Origin: Sipunculus nudus
Lineage: Eukaryota > Annelida > Sipuncula > Golfingiida > Sipunculidae
Length of the DNA stretch: 64,000 nucleotides
Reading direction: 5' to 3'
NCBI GenBank assembly: GCA_026874595.1
Contig: CM049306.1
Span: forward strand, 78,336,142 to 78,400,141
In this document: piece by piece, positions 48,441 through 58,846 of the stretch
How positions within the stretch are numbered: position 1 is the first letter of the stretch
Layout: every line of letters begins with the position of its first letter
Notes under the pieces: generated by a model
What the model saw: the letters and a program-made list of their open reading frames with translations, nothing else
What the model was told of the DNA's origin: nothing
Database searches by the model: none
Translations under genes and position numbers: made by a program

Positions 48441-49420
48441 AGAACGAAAATATGATCACAAAGATTGCAGTCGTAGTCATAAAAGTCGTAGTCATACGTC
48501 ATTCGACCCTGAATTGTCCTGCAGTTGCTTACCAACGAATCAGCCATCAACGGATCGTGACAATTTTCTAAATATTTCTCGACACTAGGATTTGCGTTCA
48601 TTGCGTGTTTGTGTGTGCATGGAGTGTCTGTTTGTGAAGGTATTTGTTTACAGCATAACTCGTGCAAGCTTGAACGGAATCTTATAAATTTTTCAGGACT
48701 TGCGCATTAAAAAGCGAATTGAATTTGGTACATGGTGCGAATCCAGGTCATAGGCAGGTTCAGTAACGTCATCAAAGAAAAGTGAATGCAAACACGGTTT
48801 TGAAAGCATTTCACTATAGGAAGTCACGAAACCCCCCTCATTTATATAATGCACATTTCTAATTAATAGTTGTTTTCTTTATTTTCTTTTTTTCACATTT
48901 TTCTTATTTATTGGCCATAAAAAAACCGAAGAGATTTAGGTATGGATCCGGCTGTAATCCGGGCCCAGTCACTTGATCAAGGAATATTCACAAATTAAGA
49001 GTCATGAATAAACGTTGGAATAATAGCTAAACAAGTGAATGCAAACACGGTTTTGGGAGCATCCAACATAAACAACCCCCAACCCCCAAACATCCCTTAA
49101 AATGCAGATTCCTAGTTAATATTTGTTTGACCCTTTTATTCATATGTTCCATATTTGTGATAACATATGTATATAAGTATTTATAATATATTTGAATATA
49201 ACAATTTTATAATTTCTTCCGTATTTCAATTTTACGTTTGTAAATACATGTTCATTATTATTGTAACGAGTCTTATAGTAAGATGTCCGACTCTATGCAT
49301 GCAGGCCATGAGGTCGAGTTAAAGTCTGGTCCTTCAGATTTGACCCAAAGCCCTCGTTCCATCAAGCCCCAGTCTTTTGAAAATCAGTTCCAAGTCCAAT
49401 AAATATATTTTATTGTATAC
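48441..49420. repeat. Diverged copy of the unit-end flank (U4)
   Basis: Discontinuous homology with 11140-12110 of U1, including the GTGTCTGTTTG patch near 48620, the TTTTGGGAGCATCCAACA segment near 49055, and the stretch after TTGTAACGAG (49260). It shows the older state of the unit without the GC-rich block. No gene is seen. Confidence 0.6.
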
Positions 49421-50459
49421 GCCAAAACGAAGTTTTGCGGTTACTATGTTTTTGACCGGGTTCCGCCGCCGTCGCCGCCGCGTTCGTTTCCGGAGAACTC
49501 CTCTCAGACCACTGGATTGATATTTTTCGAAACTTACACCAATTATCGGGTGACATGTGAACTGGTGCCTTACCAATTGGCGTGAACCTCTGACCTTTCC
49601 TGTCTGCCCAGCGTCCATTTGTGCGTTTGTTTCCACACATATCTCGGGAACCGTTTTACCGATCAGGGAAAAAAATGTACAAATGTAGCCCTTGGATAGC
49701 TTTATAACATACACAAAAAAAGGTGGCGCCTACTGGAACCATGTTTGCACAGTGTCCATCTGTTCGTCTGCCTGGGGTTATAATCAATCATATCTCTGCA
49801 GTGGTTTGATTAATTCACCTGCAATTCGGCATGCGTATACATCCTGGATAGCTTTCTTGATTTTCTTGACAGGTGGCGCCACCTACAACTGCAACCATTT
49901 TTGTGTCCGTCTGTTTGTCTGCCGTGGGCTAAAATCACTCATATCTCAGTAGTGGTTTGACTTATCTGCCTTACATTTTGCGTGTTTATCCATCTTGGAT
50001 GGCTTTCTCCACTTTTTGGAAGGTGGCGCCACCTACCTTTATGTTAATGTTGCAGACATTCAGGCTAATATCTCAGGACTGGTTGGATATATCCCCCTTA
50101 ATTTTTGCATGTGTATAGATCTCACATAACTCGTGATCATAAAAAAAAATTGGTGGCGCCACCTGCCACCATTTTTGTACAAGTCCTTCTGTTTGTCTGC
50201 AGTGGGATAAAATGACTCATATACATGTAGTGGTGTCACTTATCTGCCTAAAATGTTGCATATGCATACAACTTGGACAGCTTTCTGGATTTTATGGTAG
50301 GTGGCGCAACCTACATACACATTTCGGCTGCAGACATCCATGCTAATATGCAACACACCTCACTCTATTTCCCCTTGCCACTCAATCCATGCCTCACTTC
50401 ACCCGTTCCATTCTGATTATGGCGGATACACGTAGTCGCTTGTCGACTACCGTATTCTA
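49421..50459 (+). repeat. ~150-bp tandem repeat array with GGTGGCGCCACC motif
   Basis: Inserted relative to U1-U3 between sequences matching about 12100 and 12105. The motif AGGTGGCGCC recurs at about 49721, 49871, 50021, 50151 and 50299, giving periods of 150, 150, 130 and 148 bp. Between them recur TTTGTCTGC, TCATATCT, GTGGTTTGA and CTTGGATAGCTTTCT words. The left end (49440-49700) contains a GCC-rich patch and a degenerate monomer. Such arrays resemble mollusc satellite-like or transposon-internal repeats. The family is not identified. Confidence 0.75.
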
Positions 50460-51500
50460 GTTTGTTATAAAATACGATAAAGTGAAACGTGATTGAAACA
50501 TGTATTTTTTTAGTTCACGAATTATATATTTTGATTGTCATTCATATTAAGATAGGGATGTAAAGATAATAAAAGCTTTTTATTGCGGAGGGGCGAATCA
50601 CGCCCCCCCCCCCCCCACACACACACACCGGCCTAGGAAATGGGGTATATACGGTAATTTAACCATCCTGCACACGTGAACATTCAGTTGCAATGTGGTA
50701 TTCCATAAAAGGCCATTGTAATTGGAAATGCGATATTTAACCCTAATACTGACACAGACCCATGCAATGAGGTATAACATATTTAACCCCCACCCGACCC
50801 CGCAGCCATATAACCCAAGGATGGAACTCTCTTATGGTGTTGTTGGTTATTGGAAGGGGTTTCCACCTCATATGGCTTATGAATTTTTAATATTTTAATT
50901 CTTATACTTAGTGAATTTTAAACAGTGGGTAAAACACAACGGAATATTCTCGGTTATGAAAGAGTTTTAAGTTCTAAGGGTGGAGCGGGGGCGACCACAA
51001 CATGTTTGGTAGAGGGTGGTTATTCATTCTTCATCGGCTGACCATCCATGACCATTACTATATGAATAATCATAACCATGGGTCATATCCAAAACCATCA
51101 TACCTTAATGCCGCAACCTTTTATGATTAAATTATTTAAATTATCGATTCCTCTTTATTTTGCTCTCTCTTTCTCTCTCTCTCTTTCTCTCTCTCTCTCT
51201 ATCTCTCTCTCCTTGTGATACACCCATACATACACGACACACACGTACTCCAATATTCATTTTTTTAACACTTCACATGATGAAAATAAAACCAATTTTT
51301 ATTTATTATGAAAATGTTTTAATATTGCGTATCAAAACACATAGGCATTGTTGATAATGTTTCACAATATCCAACAAATATCACGATTTACCTTGGACTC
51401 ATAATGATTTTCGACAATGTATAATTTATATTTACATAAGCGTGAGAATAAAAATAAGTTGAAATTATATTTTTCAATCGGGCACGATCAGGAAGTTATC
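50460..51500. other. U4/U5 junction flank with empty hAT target site
   Basis: 50460-50665 matches the end of U1 (12105-12301). 50666-50770 matches the start of a unit. GGTATAAC at 50771-50778 then continues directly into the sequence found after the transposon in U1-U4, so this locus never carried the composite element. A poly-C/(CA)n tract is at 50603-50628 and a CT-rich tract at about 51160-51212. No gene is seen. Confidence 0.7.
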
Positions 51501-52175
51501 TCAACTGTGAGTAATCGAGATATCAGAATGTCCATGATTAGCGTCCCCACGGCCACGAGTTATGTGAAGCATCCCATCTTCAGCTATTTTGGACTGCAGT
51601 GACGTCATGTCGACGTCACCAGGCAGCGTCGTCACGCGGTAAATCTCGCGATAACTGGACATATCACCATCTTTATCTTCATGTCTGGCGTGAACAATCA
51701 GACGGTCGTCCTTCACCTTGACCTTAACATCCTCTGGACTGAACCCGTTCAGGTCAAAGTTCACAATAACATCATGATCTGGGACCACGGCGGTTTCTGA
51801 GTCTTGATGGAGGTTCAGTGTTCTACAGTTTTTGACACAACAAGCATCAACTTCCTGTATTCTTTCTTTTTCTGTAGTTTCATCCACTGTCTGTTCATGG
51901 CTGTCGTTCTGTTGTTCTGTTTCATCATCAGTGTTACTGTGACAAGTGTCTGTCTGTGTTTTGTTTTGTACAGGGATTATCGCTGGATTATCCCGGGATT
52001 TCTGACTGTTCTTGTATGGAGCTGACAATGACAACTCACCGTCTGGACGGTACAACACCCGCAAAGCTTTCGTATCAACGTCACGTGGCACGTGGAACTC
52101 ACGTGTTATGCTCACGGTTTCGTGTCCGCTTTCCTCCGTCTCTCCTGCTACTTTCTTCTTTCCATCCACAACCAC
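51501..52175 (-). pseudogene. 5'-truncated double-ACD sHSP gene (U5)
   Basis: Homology begins inside ACD1 at VVVDGKKK and continues through IIPV, the linker and ACD2 to a slightly altered C-terminus (stop at 51501). The first ~113 codons and the promoter are gone. Upstream of the break the frame has no ATG before a stop. The first in-frame methionine lies deep in ACD2. The break at about 52175 joins directly to the promoter-proximal region of the divergent gene. ACD2 differs from the amplified copies at several residues. Confidence 0.85.
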
Positions 52176-52570
52176 GTATATATATAATGTACACAATCAT
52201 AAATAGCACTTCTAGAACCTCCCTGATATTCCAGAATTTCACTTGAGGTAGTATTTATACCCTGTTTGCTTGAACAGAGGCAGTTATCTCAGCGATTACA
52301 TGAGAGTGAACGTCAAAGGCAGGTCACGGCTGCAAATACAGACCATATCGTAACGTGTGACATCGTACATACAACAAAGAAGAAGATGACGCTTCTACTA
52401 CCCACGTTCTTATACAACCACGGACCAATCGTTTTCAAACTGTCGGCGTCACAGGCTCAATCCATGTTCCATGGACAATGTTTTCATGGACCATCCACAC
52501 GATGATCTCTCGGTTTGCTTGGCATTCTAGGAGTATACCAATGGTTTGTCCACATTCGCATGAATCATTA
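52176..52570 (+). pseudogene. Remnant of the divergent plus-strand sHSP gene (U5)
   Basis: Aligns with 44774-45150. It includes the TTC-GAA cluster, TATTTATAC, the 5' leader, and an ATG at 52386 followed by codons for MTLLLPT. About 50 bp into the coding region a 1-bp gain shifts the frame, and homology fades near 52570. ACD1 and ACD2 are absent. Confidence 0.75.
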
Positions 52571-53983
52571 TTTGTGGCTGATATTTGGCCCAAAACAAGG
52601 TCAATTCGGATGTAAACAGAGAATCCAAGAAGTCCGTTCCGAAGGAACCTTCGTTAGGCATTAGTAGGATCGGTATATATTGGCGGCTTTAACCTCTTCT
52701 AGGCCATAATAACGCACACCAATAATCACTAATGCGACTGTGGTTTGTCCGATGTCAGATGTTTCTAAGTTACCCGTCAGATATACGTTAAAAGGTCACT
52801 AGTTGCAAAACCCCCTTTGCAAAACTTCGTTTCCTCTGTACTGGTTGAGTGTTTATTAACTATTCCCCCCCCCCCCTCCCGCCCGCTAATGTTATAAACA
52901 CGTCGATACAAATAAAAGTGAAAATTTTCTGTGTGCGGTGAGATAAAGATTTTTTTATGTATGATCACTACTTAAATACTGAAGCCTGACCATATACGTA
53001 ATTCGACCATTATTTGCCGTGAAGTTGCACACAAAGAAGCCTGCCATTACCGGATGGTTGCAGTATTTCAAAATATTTCTTCAACATTATTGCCCCCGCC
53101 TATAGGGTATGCGTTCATCCCTATTTGTTTAGCGTTTGTAAGTGCATGGGGTGTCTGTTTGTGTGTGTATTTGTTTCACAGCATAACTCGCACAATAATG
53201 AACGGAATCTCATGAAAAATTTCAGGACTCTCATAATCATTTTATGCCATAGTATGTTTAACATATGGCCTTGATAATTAAATATATTTTTTTATGAAAT
53301 ACCAAAATAAGTCTTATCGTAATTTCAAATTATGTTGTTCTAATGTCCGTTCTTTGTAAATCACACGGATACACAACACAGAAAAGGGTAAGATATTACA
53401 TATATAGTCCCTTACGATATTTTGCTGTCAACTCCTACAACCCAGGCATTAAACGCTCAAATAAAAGAAAAATCATAAAGGTCTTACAGAATAGAATATT
53501 TCAGAATAGCATTTTAACTTTTTTTCTGGGTCCTGACTCCTGAATCGATAATATTCCCTGTTATTTCTCAATTGCATCAATACTGCTTAAATTATGATTA
53601 TTTTTATCTTAAATACTACACAAAAGTTTGGGAATATGCCTCCTACGCCCAACTCCCTCAGCCGGTAGGCAATCTCGAAACTCGCAAATCTCTGAAACGC
53701 TTGTGCTTAAAGTTATTGAGTGAAAATTCAAGAAATATTCTCGCTTCTGAAACAAATGAAAATCGTGCTAAGCGGGGAGGGGGGGGGGGGGGGGGAGGGC
53801 AACGTTAGCGAACGCTAATTGTATTCATGCTTCATTAGCCTACCACCAATGACTAGTCTGGCTAAATCTGACCACGACGTACTAGTACCCAAAATTATTG
53901 TGATTTCTATGGGATTTATTATAAGTTATTTGAATATTTATTTTCAAATTTTACTCATTAATTTATCGACATCTAACCCTCCC

Positions 53984-53988
<5 letters not shown>
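52571..53988. other. Decayed U5/U6 junction
   Basis: 52785-52945 matches about 46700-46860, and 53100-53235 matches about 48590-48710, so this is the remnant of the unit end. A poly-C run is near 52865 and a poly-G run near 53777-53797. 53240-53980 has no recognised homology and no supported gene. Confidence 0.5.
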
Positions 53989-54035
<47 letters not shown>

Positions 54036-54352
54036 ACCAACATACACGAACAGTACACGTGCCCCACTTTACAACTGACACATCAAACAATGATAACAAA
54101 ACAATATTCATTGATTATAAAACTTTATTAACAATGTGAATATATGAACATATAGGCATGGTAGATAAGATATAATCATCATGTCTAACAACTGTCGCGG
54201 TTCAGGTTAGCGCCGTAATGATATTCGACAATATATAACCATATTTTACATTTACATAACAGTAATAATAATAACATTTTGAAACAGGCTACATTAGGTG
54301 GTTATCTCAAAAGTGAGTAATCGAGATATTAGAATGTCCATGATCAGCGTCA
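53989..54352. other. 3' flank of the U6 sHSP gene with (CT)n tract
   Basis: (CT)n runs from about 53989 to 54031, followed by sequence resembling the 3' flanks of the other copies. A TTTATT at about 54124, which reads AATAAA on the minus strand, is a possible polyadenylation signal. No other feature is seen. Confidence 0.5.
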
Positions 54353-55327
54353 TTACGACTCCTGGTTATATATATGAAGCATCCCGTCTTCAGTCATTTT
54401 AGACTTCAATGACGTCATGTCAAAGTCATCGGGTAGTGTGATCTCGCGGTAAATCTCGCGATAACTTGACATATCACCATCTTTATCTTCATGTCTGGCG
54501 TGAACAATCAGACGGTCGTCCTTCAACTTGACCTTAACATCTTCTGGACTGAACCCGCTCAGGTCAAAGTTCACAATAACATCATGATCTGGTACCACAG
54601 CGGTTTCTGAGACTTGTTGGAGGTTCAGTGTCCTACAGCTTTTTTCACAACAAGCATCAGCTTCCTGTACTTTATCTTTTTCTGAAGTGTCATCCACTGT
54701 CTGTTCTTGGCTGTCGTTCTGTTGGTCTTTTTCATGATCAGTGTTACTGTGACAAGTGTCTGTCTGTGTTTTGTTTTGTACAGGGATTATCGCTGGATTA
54801 TCCCTGGATTTCTGACTGTTCTTGAATGGAGCTGACAATGACAACTCACCGTTTGGACTGTAGTACACCCGCAGAGCTTTCGTATCAACGTCAGGTGGCA
54901 CGTGGAACTCGCGTGTCATGCTCACGGTTTCGTGTCCGCTTTCCTCCGTCTCTCCTGCTAATTTCTTCTTTCCATCAACAACCACACGCCCATCTTCTGT
55001 CAACTTCACACTCAGTTCCTCTTCAGTAAATTGTCCCATGTGAATTTTCTTCCTCCATTCGTTCACTTTCTTCTTTTTTCTATCACAGCGTGCAGTTTTA
55101 CAGGACCTCGTTCTCCATCCCACGGGAGCCACGGCTGTTACCCAGGGCAAACAGGAGTTACTTTCACAGTTTCTCTGTAAACCCCAGGTGTCATCATCAT
55201 CACTATTACCATAATCACTGTGATGTATTGTAATATCATCGAAAATCCTGTTGATCCGGTCGGTGCTGTATGGATGGTATCGTCGACGGCGCTGACCGGA
55301 GCTGATCATCGGGATAACGAGTGTCAT
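54353..55327 (-). CDS. Small heat shock protein with two ACDs, altered C-terminus (U6)
   Basis: 324 residues from the conserved MTLV start (an upstream in-phase extension has no ATG). Arm, ACD1 with NGELSLSAP, IIPV, acidic linker with DACC, and ACD2 to DGMLHI are all present. The C-terminus then reads YNQES and stops, where the other copies continue ITRGRGDANHG. The nucleotide sequence shows extra AT units (TTATATATATG for TTATGTG) that shift the frame at the last strand. ACD2 is essentially complete, so the protein may still fold without the usual tail. It is clearly more diverged than the U1-U3 copies. Confidence 0.88.
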   Translation of the reverse strand: MTLVIPMISSGQRRRRYHPYSTDRINRIFDDITIHHSDYGNSDDDDTWGLQRNCESNSCLPWVTAVAPVGWRTRSCKTARCDRKKKKVNEWRKKIHMGQFTEEELSVKLTEDGRVVVDGKKKLAGETEESGHETVSMTREFHVPPDVDTKALRVYYSPNGELSLSAPFKNSQKSRDNPAIIPVQNKTQTDTCHSNTDHEKDQQNDSQEQTVDDTSEKDKVQEADACCEKSCRTLNLQQVSETAVVPDHDVIVNFDLSGFSPEDVKVKLKDDRLIVHARHEDKDGDMSSYREIYREITLPDDFDMTSLKSKMTEDGMLHIYNQES

Positions 55328-55436
55328 CTTGACAGCTGAGCGTGACACGACAGTCGGTCTACAGCGGTTTGTATTCTGAAACAGTTGTTTCTCTGTCTAT
55401 CGATCGCAGTTAATTCTGCTGCCGTCTGCAGGTTCA

Positions 55437-55556
55437 CTGTATATATCTTAAGCTGAATCGGTTCTAGAATACTCCGGAGTTTCGACATATTTCCTGATGG
55501 TTCTACGATAAAAATAATACATCGGACACACACGGGAACATGCTAGAATATTCTGA
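55437..55556 (-). promoter_or_regulatory. Heat-shock promoter of the U6 sHSP
   Basis: TATATAT at 55440-55446, an HSE TTC-GAA-CTC-GAG at 55462-55479, and a second HSE GAA-TGC-GAA-TTC at 55536-55553. CATGCGCA is at 55586-55593. Conservation across this older copy supports function. Confidence 0.8.
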
Positions 55557-55599
55557 TTGTTTGTAAACAAATATGGCTCAGTACGCATGCGCATCATAA

Positions 55600-55918
55600 T
55601 AGTTCTCCCATCAATGAACTGATGAATATTCATTACTCCTCGGGCCCTTGAGATTTCTCGCCTAAAAAGATATAAGTATGTTTGTAAATTTAGCCCTACC
55701 TTATCTTTAGAAAGACTTTATCCTCATGTGTACATCAAAACAGTTTGAAAAGCTATTTTTTAATGCTTCAGTGCACAAATTAAAATAGCCAGTATGACCG
55801 CGTTCCGTGTTATCTATGCCTGGAGCGACACTCCTCGGCCATACCTAAAACTAACTCGACAGTTGTCCGTCGACAACTTGAAGAATTTGCACATTGCAAT
55901 ATAGTCATAGGTATGGAA

Positions 55919-55944
<26 letters not shown>
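55600..55944. other. Intergenic segment between U6 promoters
   Basis: Diverged relative of about 7020-7276 without the 2-kb U1-U3 segment. It ends in an (AT)n run at about 55921-55951. No gene is seen. Confidence 0.45.
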
Positions 55945-55956
<12 letters not shown>

Positions 55957-55974
55957 ACCGGCTGAATACTTTTG

Positions 55975-56218
55975 TATCTAAGACATCACAAAGCATGGGT
56001 GTGCATGACAGCCAGTGGAGGGGCAGATTGCTTGTGCAGGTTGGTACCACCAGCGGAAATCCATATATGGTCTAATGAATATGGACAGCTGCTCCTAATA
56101 TGGCAGATAGTCGCACGGCCCATGCGCAATGGGTTATGTTTACAAGCACATTCTTGAATTTTCTAGATAAGTTATTGTGTCTTTGGAACGCTCCTGATAA
56201 TGTGTGTGTATGTTGGAG
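55975..56218 (+). promoter_or_regulatory. Orphan plus-strand sHSP promoter (U6)
   Basis: Perfect CArG boxes CCATATATGG (56061-56070) and CCTAATATGG (56094-56103), and CATGCGCA at 56121-56128. The HSE region is weaker (ATTCTTGAATTTTCTAGAT near 56152). Homology to the other plus-strand promoters stops at 56218 and a GC-rich block follows. No coding sequence remains. Confidence 0.65.
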
Positions 56219-56375
56219 ACCTGCCCGCGCCCGAACTCGCCGCGCGGTCCCCGCGGGCTGACTTTTTCATGATTTTGTGGGGCAGGGCGGGTGCGGCCTA
56301 AAAGGCTGGGACATGCGGGGCGGGACGGAGTACATGATATTTTAGTGCGGTTTTCTGCGGGTTGGAAACATGGAT
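56219..56375. repeat. GC-rich block (U6)
   Basis: A run of GCCCGCGCCCG- and GCGGGGCGGG-type words related to the blocks in U1-U3. The 360 bp after it (56376-56734) show nothing recognisable. Confidence 0.5.
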
Positions 56376-56749
56376 AAGTGAGGAGTTGATTAAAATTACT
56401 TAAGTACTGCAGTTATGTTTATGCATGTTCTTTCGGTTATTCAATTTTCTCAATTAATACATTGCATTTGTGAAATATATAATTCCTGAGTTTTAAGATA
56501 CATTTATCTGGTCAGGGACCACTTGTCATAATTTTGTACAAATGTACCTGGCAATAGTGTTGTATATCTAGACAGGTCAGCACTGTAGGCCCACATTTGT
56601 TGCCAGTTTCAGATATTACATAATATCATGGCGAAGGGTAGAGCACCAGGGTTTAATAATACCTGTTATAATAGTCACTGCATGCGCTGCAACTGGCTCA
56701 GTCACCAGCTGGATATAGCTTTACATAACTCAAAGGGCCGTATGCAGTA

Positions 56750-58265
56750 TCGAAGTTTAATTTAAACCGAGTTTAGCGTTAAACCTGGTTTTACTAGTCT
56801 GAGTTTTAAGGCAAATTATAAACCGTATGCAGAACTGTGGTTTATATCTGTTAAACCGTGTTTTAGTTAAACCACCGTTTTTGGCTATATAATGCATATT
56901 GATGAGCAAGGTCACCGGCTTAATCAGGGTGTCCTTGGTTACGCGCATGCGTCCACCGATTTTATTTCACACCTGACGCGCGGCAGTGCAAGTGGCAGTA
57001 GAGGACAAACAAACGCGCAGCGCGGGAGTTAAAACCACAGGTAATTTTACTTTATAATTTACAGCAAACCTAGCCTGTCCCTGTATGGGTCCTTCATATA
57101 AACATCGTATTTTCTGGGGAGGGGGGGGGAGGGGTTGAGAGGGGGACCTGCTTTGAGTTAATCACACAACGCACAGCAATCAAAGTGAGTTGTGTGGCAG
57201 CTGATTTTTCTCCATGTTTGTTTAGAGTAATCACACAGGATATGGGTGCAGGTATGGCTACATAATACAGGTATACCACTTTTTGGGGTGTAGAACAAAG
57301 GCCTGCATGGACCAAGCCCGTCCAAAACTTACCCATTGACCAAACTCATTTTTGTTTCAATTTGAAAATAATGTTTTATACATTTCTCTATATATTTATG
57401 AAATTAATTTAAATAATATATCCTATAAAATTATACAATTCAATTTCTTCCAATTTATATATCATATTCCTTATACAATCATATCTTTTACAAATACTAT
57501 GTGTAAATAATGAATAAGATTCAGTAATGCCGTATATAAATATATTGAAGGAGGTTAAAATACTGAAATTATACTTTCCGGGAACATTTTGATTTATTAC
57601 ATTTTTTTATATAAATCTTGAAAACCAAAGAGATATCAGATTGTATACGATCTGTTTATTCAGTAAATAAAACATCAGTTGAAAAAATTTGAAAATAAAA
57701 AAAAATCACAAAAATATATTAAAAAATATCAGGAAAAGTTTCACTAATTTCAGACGAATGAAGCAGCCAATTAATAGAATCATTTTCAATTGAGCAAAGT
57801 ATTACAATGCTTTTACAGAAAGGGAACATTAAAAGAAAAAATAATATTAATTAACCATGCATCCATGTTTTCGAAAGCTACTGACCATTGTATAATTCTT
57901 TTGAATATAGCCTGGTATCAGTTAATTAATAATTTTATTGAGAACAATTCTAATATTTACATAACTGATTTACAATTTTTGTTACAGTGTAGAAGTACAT
58001 CCTGCTATAAATGCTCTTGCTTGAAAATATTAACATAGACTTGTTTAAAAAAGTATATCATATAGTGTATACTCATTGAAGAAATATATCCTGATATCAA
58101 TATTAAAAAATATATAAACAAAATGAAAATGTATTTTTTAAATGCATCTTTCAAAATTTGCATAGCTAATTTACTATTTCTTGGTACAGAGTCGGAGGAG
58201 AAATATAACCTGATCACTGAATGTCGAAAAGAAAATTTTTATTAAGACAGACTGGTTTAATAATA

Positions 58266-58309
<44 letters not shown>

Positions 58310-58471
58310 CAATATAATACATTAAGGTTCAGTACATCACTGTGAAAGTGCTCTACCGTACGGGGAGCATTAATAATGTTATAATACGTGTATAGCCGGC
58401 TAGCAAGCTGAAACCACGAAACAGTTCTGTAGTACATCATTAAATCAAGCTAACTATACACGTAGTATAAC

Positions 58472-58506
<35 letters not shown>

Positions 58507-58541
58507 TGAGTATTTGTTTTAATGACTTTAATTTTTAGATA
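56750..58541. other. AT-rich 5' region of the Harbinger element
   Basis: Contains a G-rich tract at about 57116-57136, (AT)n runs at 58268-58307 and about 58476-58504, and an inverted repeat (58374-58395 with 58454-58475). It may hold the transposon promoter and noncoding exons. None can be placed with confidence. Confidence 0.5.
58374..58475. repeat. 22-bp inverted repeat inside the Harbinger element
   Basis: The left arm ends GTGTATAG and the right arm starts CTATACAC. The 22-nt arms match with one mismatch around a 58-nt loop. It could form a long hairpin in RNA or mark a nested small element. Confidence 0.65.
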
Positions 58542-58838
58542 ATGAATGCTGTCATAACCTTCAAACTAGAAAAAGATGCAAGAGGAGCTCAGACCATCGC
58601 CAGAAGACTGTTCTTGCGTGTACATTCCTGTTCTGACAGTCAGCTGTTTTTTTTAAATGAACATGATGCGCATGTATTACAGTATGTGCTCGAAGTGTTA
58701 TTTGCTATTACACCTGTAGACGTTTCACCCTGCAGATATAAAGACTGTTCATACGGATGTACTGAAGATTACCTAGAGGCAGCGTGGTCAGTTTTTACGT
58801 CGGGGAAGTGCATTGATAATTCTTGGATGCCTCATTAA
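58542..58838 (+). CDS. Hypothetical 98-residue ORF within the Harbinger element
   Basis: An ATG-initiated frame preceded by TTTTTAG, which could be a splice acceptor. It overlaps no other frame I accept and ends just before the Myb-like protein starts. The product has several Cys (CSDS, CRYKDCSYGC) and no motif I recognise. It may be an upstream exon or chance. I cannot assign a function. Confidence 0.3.
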   Translation: MNAVITFKLEKDARGAQTIARRLFLRVHSCSDSQLFFLNEHDAHVLQYVLEVLFAITPVDVSPCRYKDCSYGCTEDYLEAAWSVFTSGKCIDNSWMPH

Positions 58839-58846
58839 ATCAGATT

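Noticed and set aside
57790-58038. 82-residue ORF in the Harbinger 5' region
   Set aside because: Lacks an ATG start, low complexity and AT-rich, no motif.
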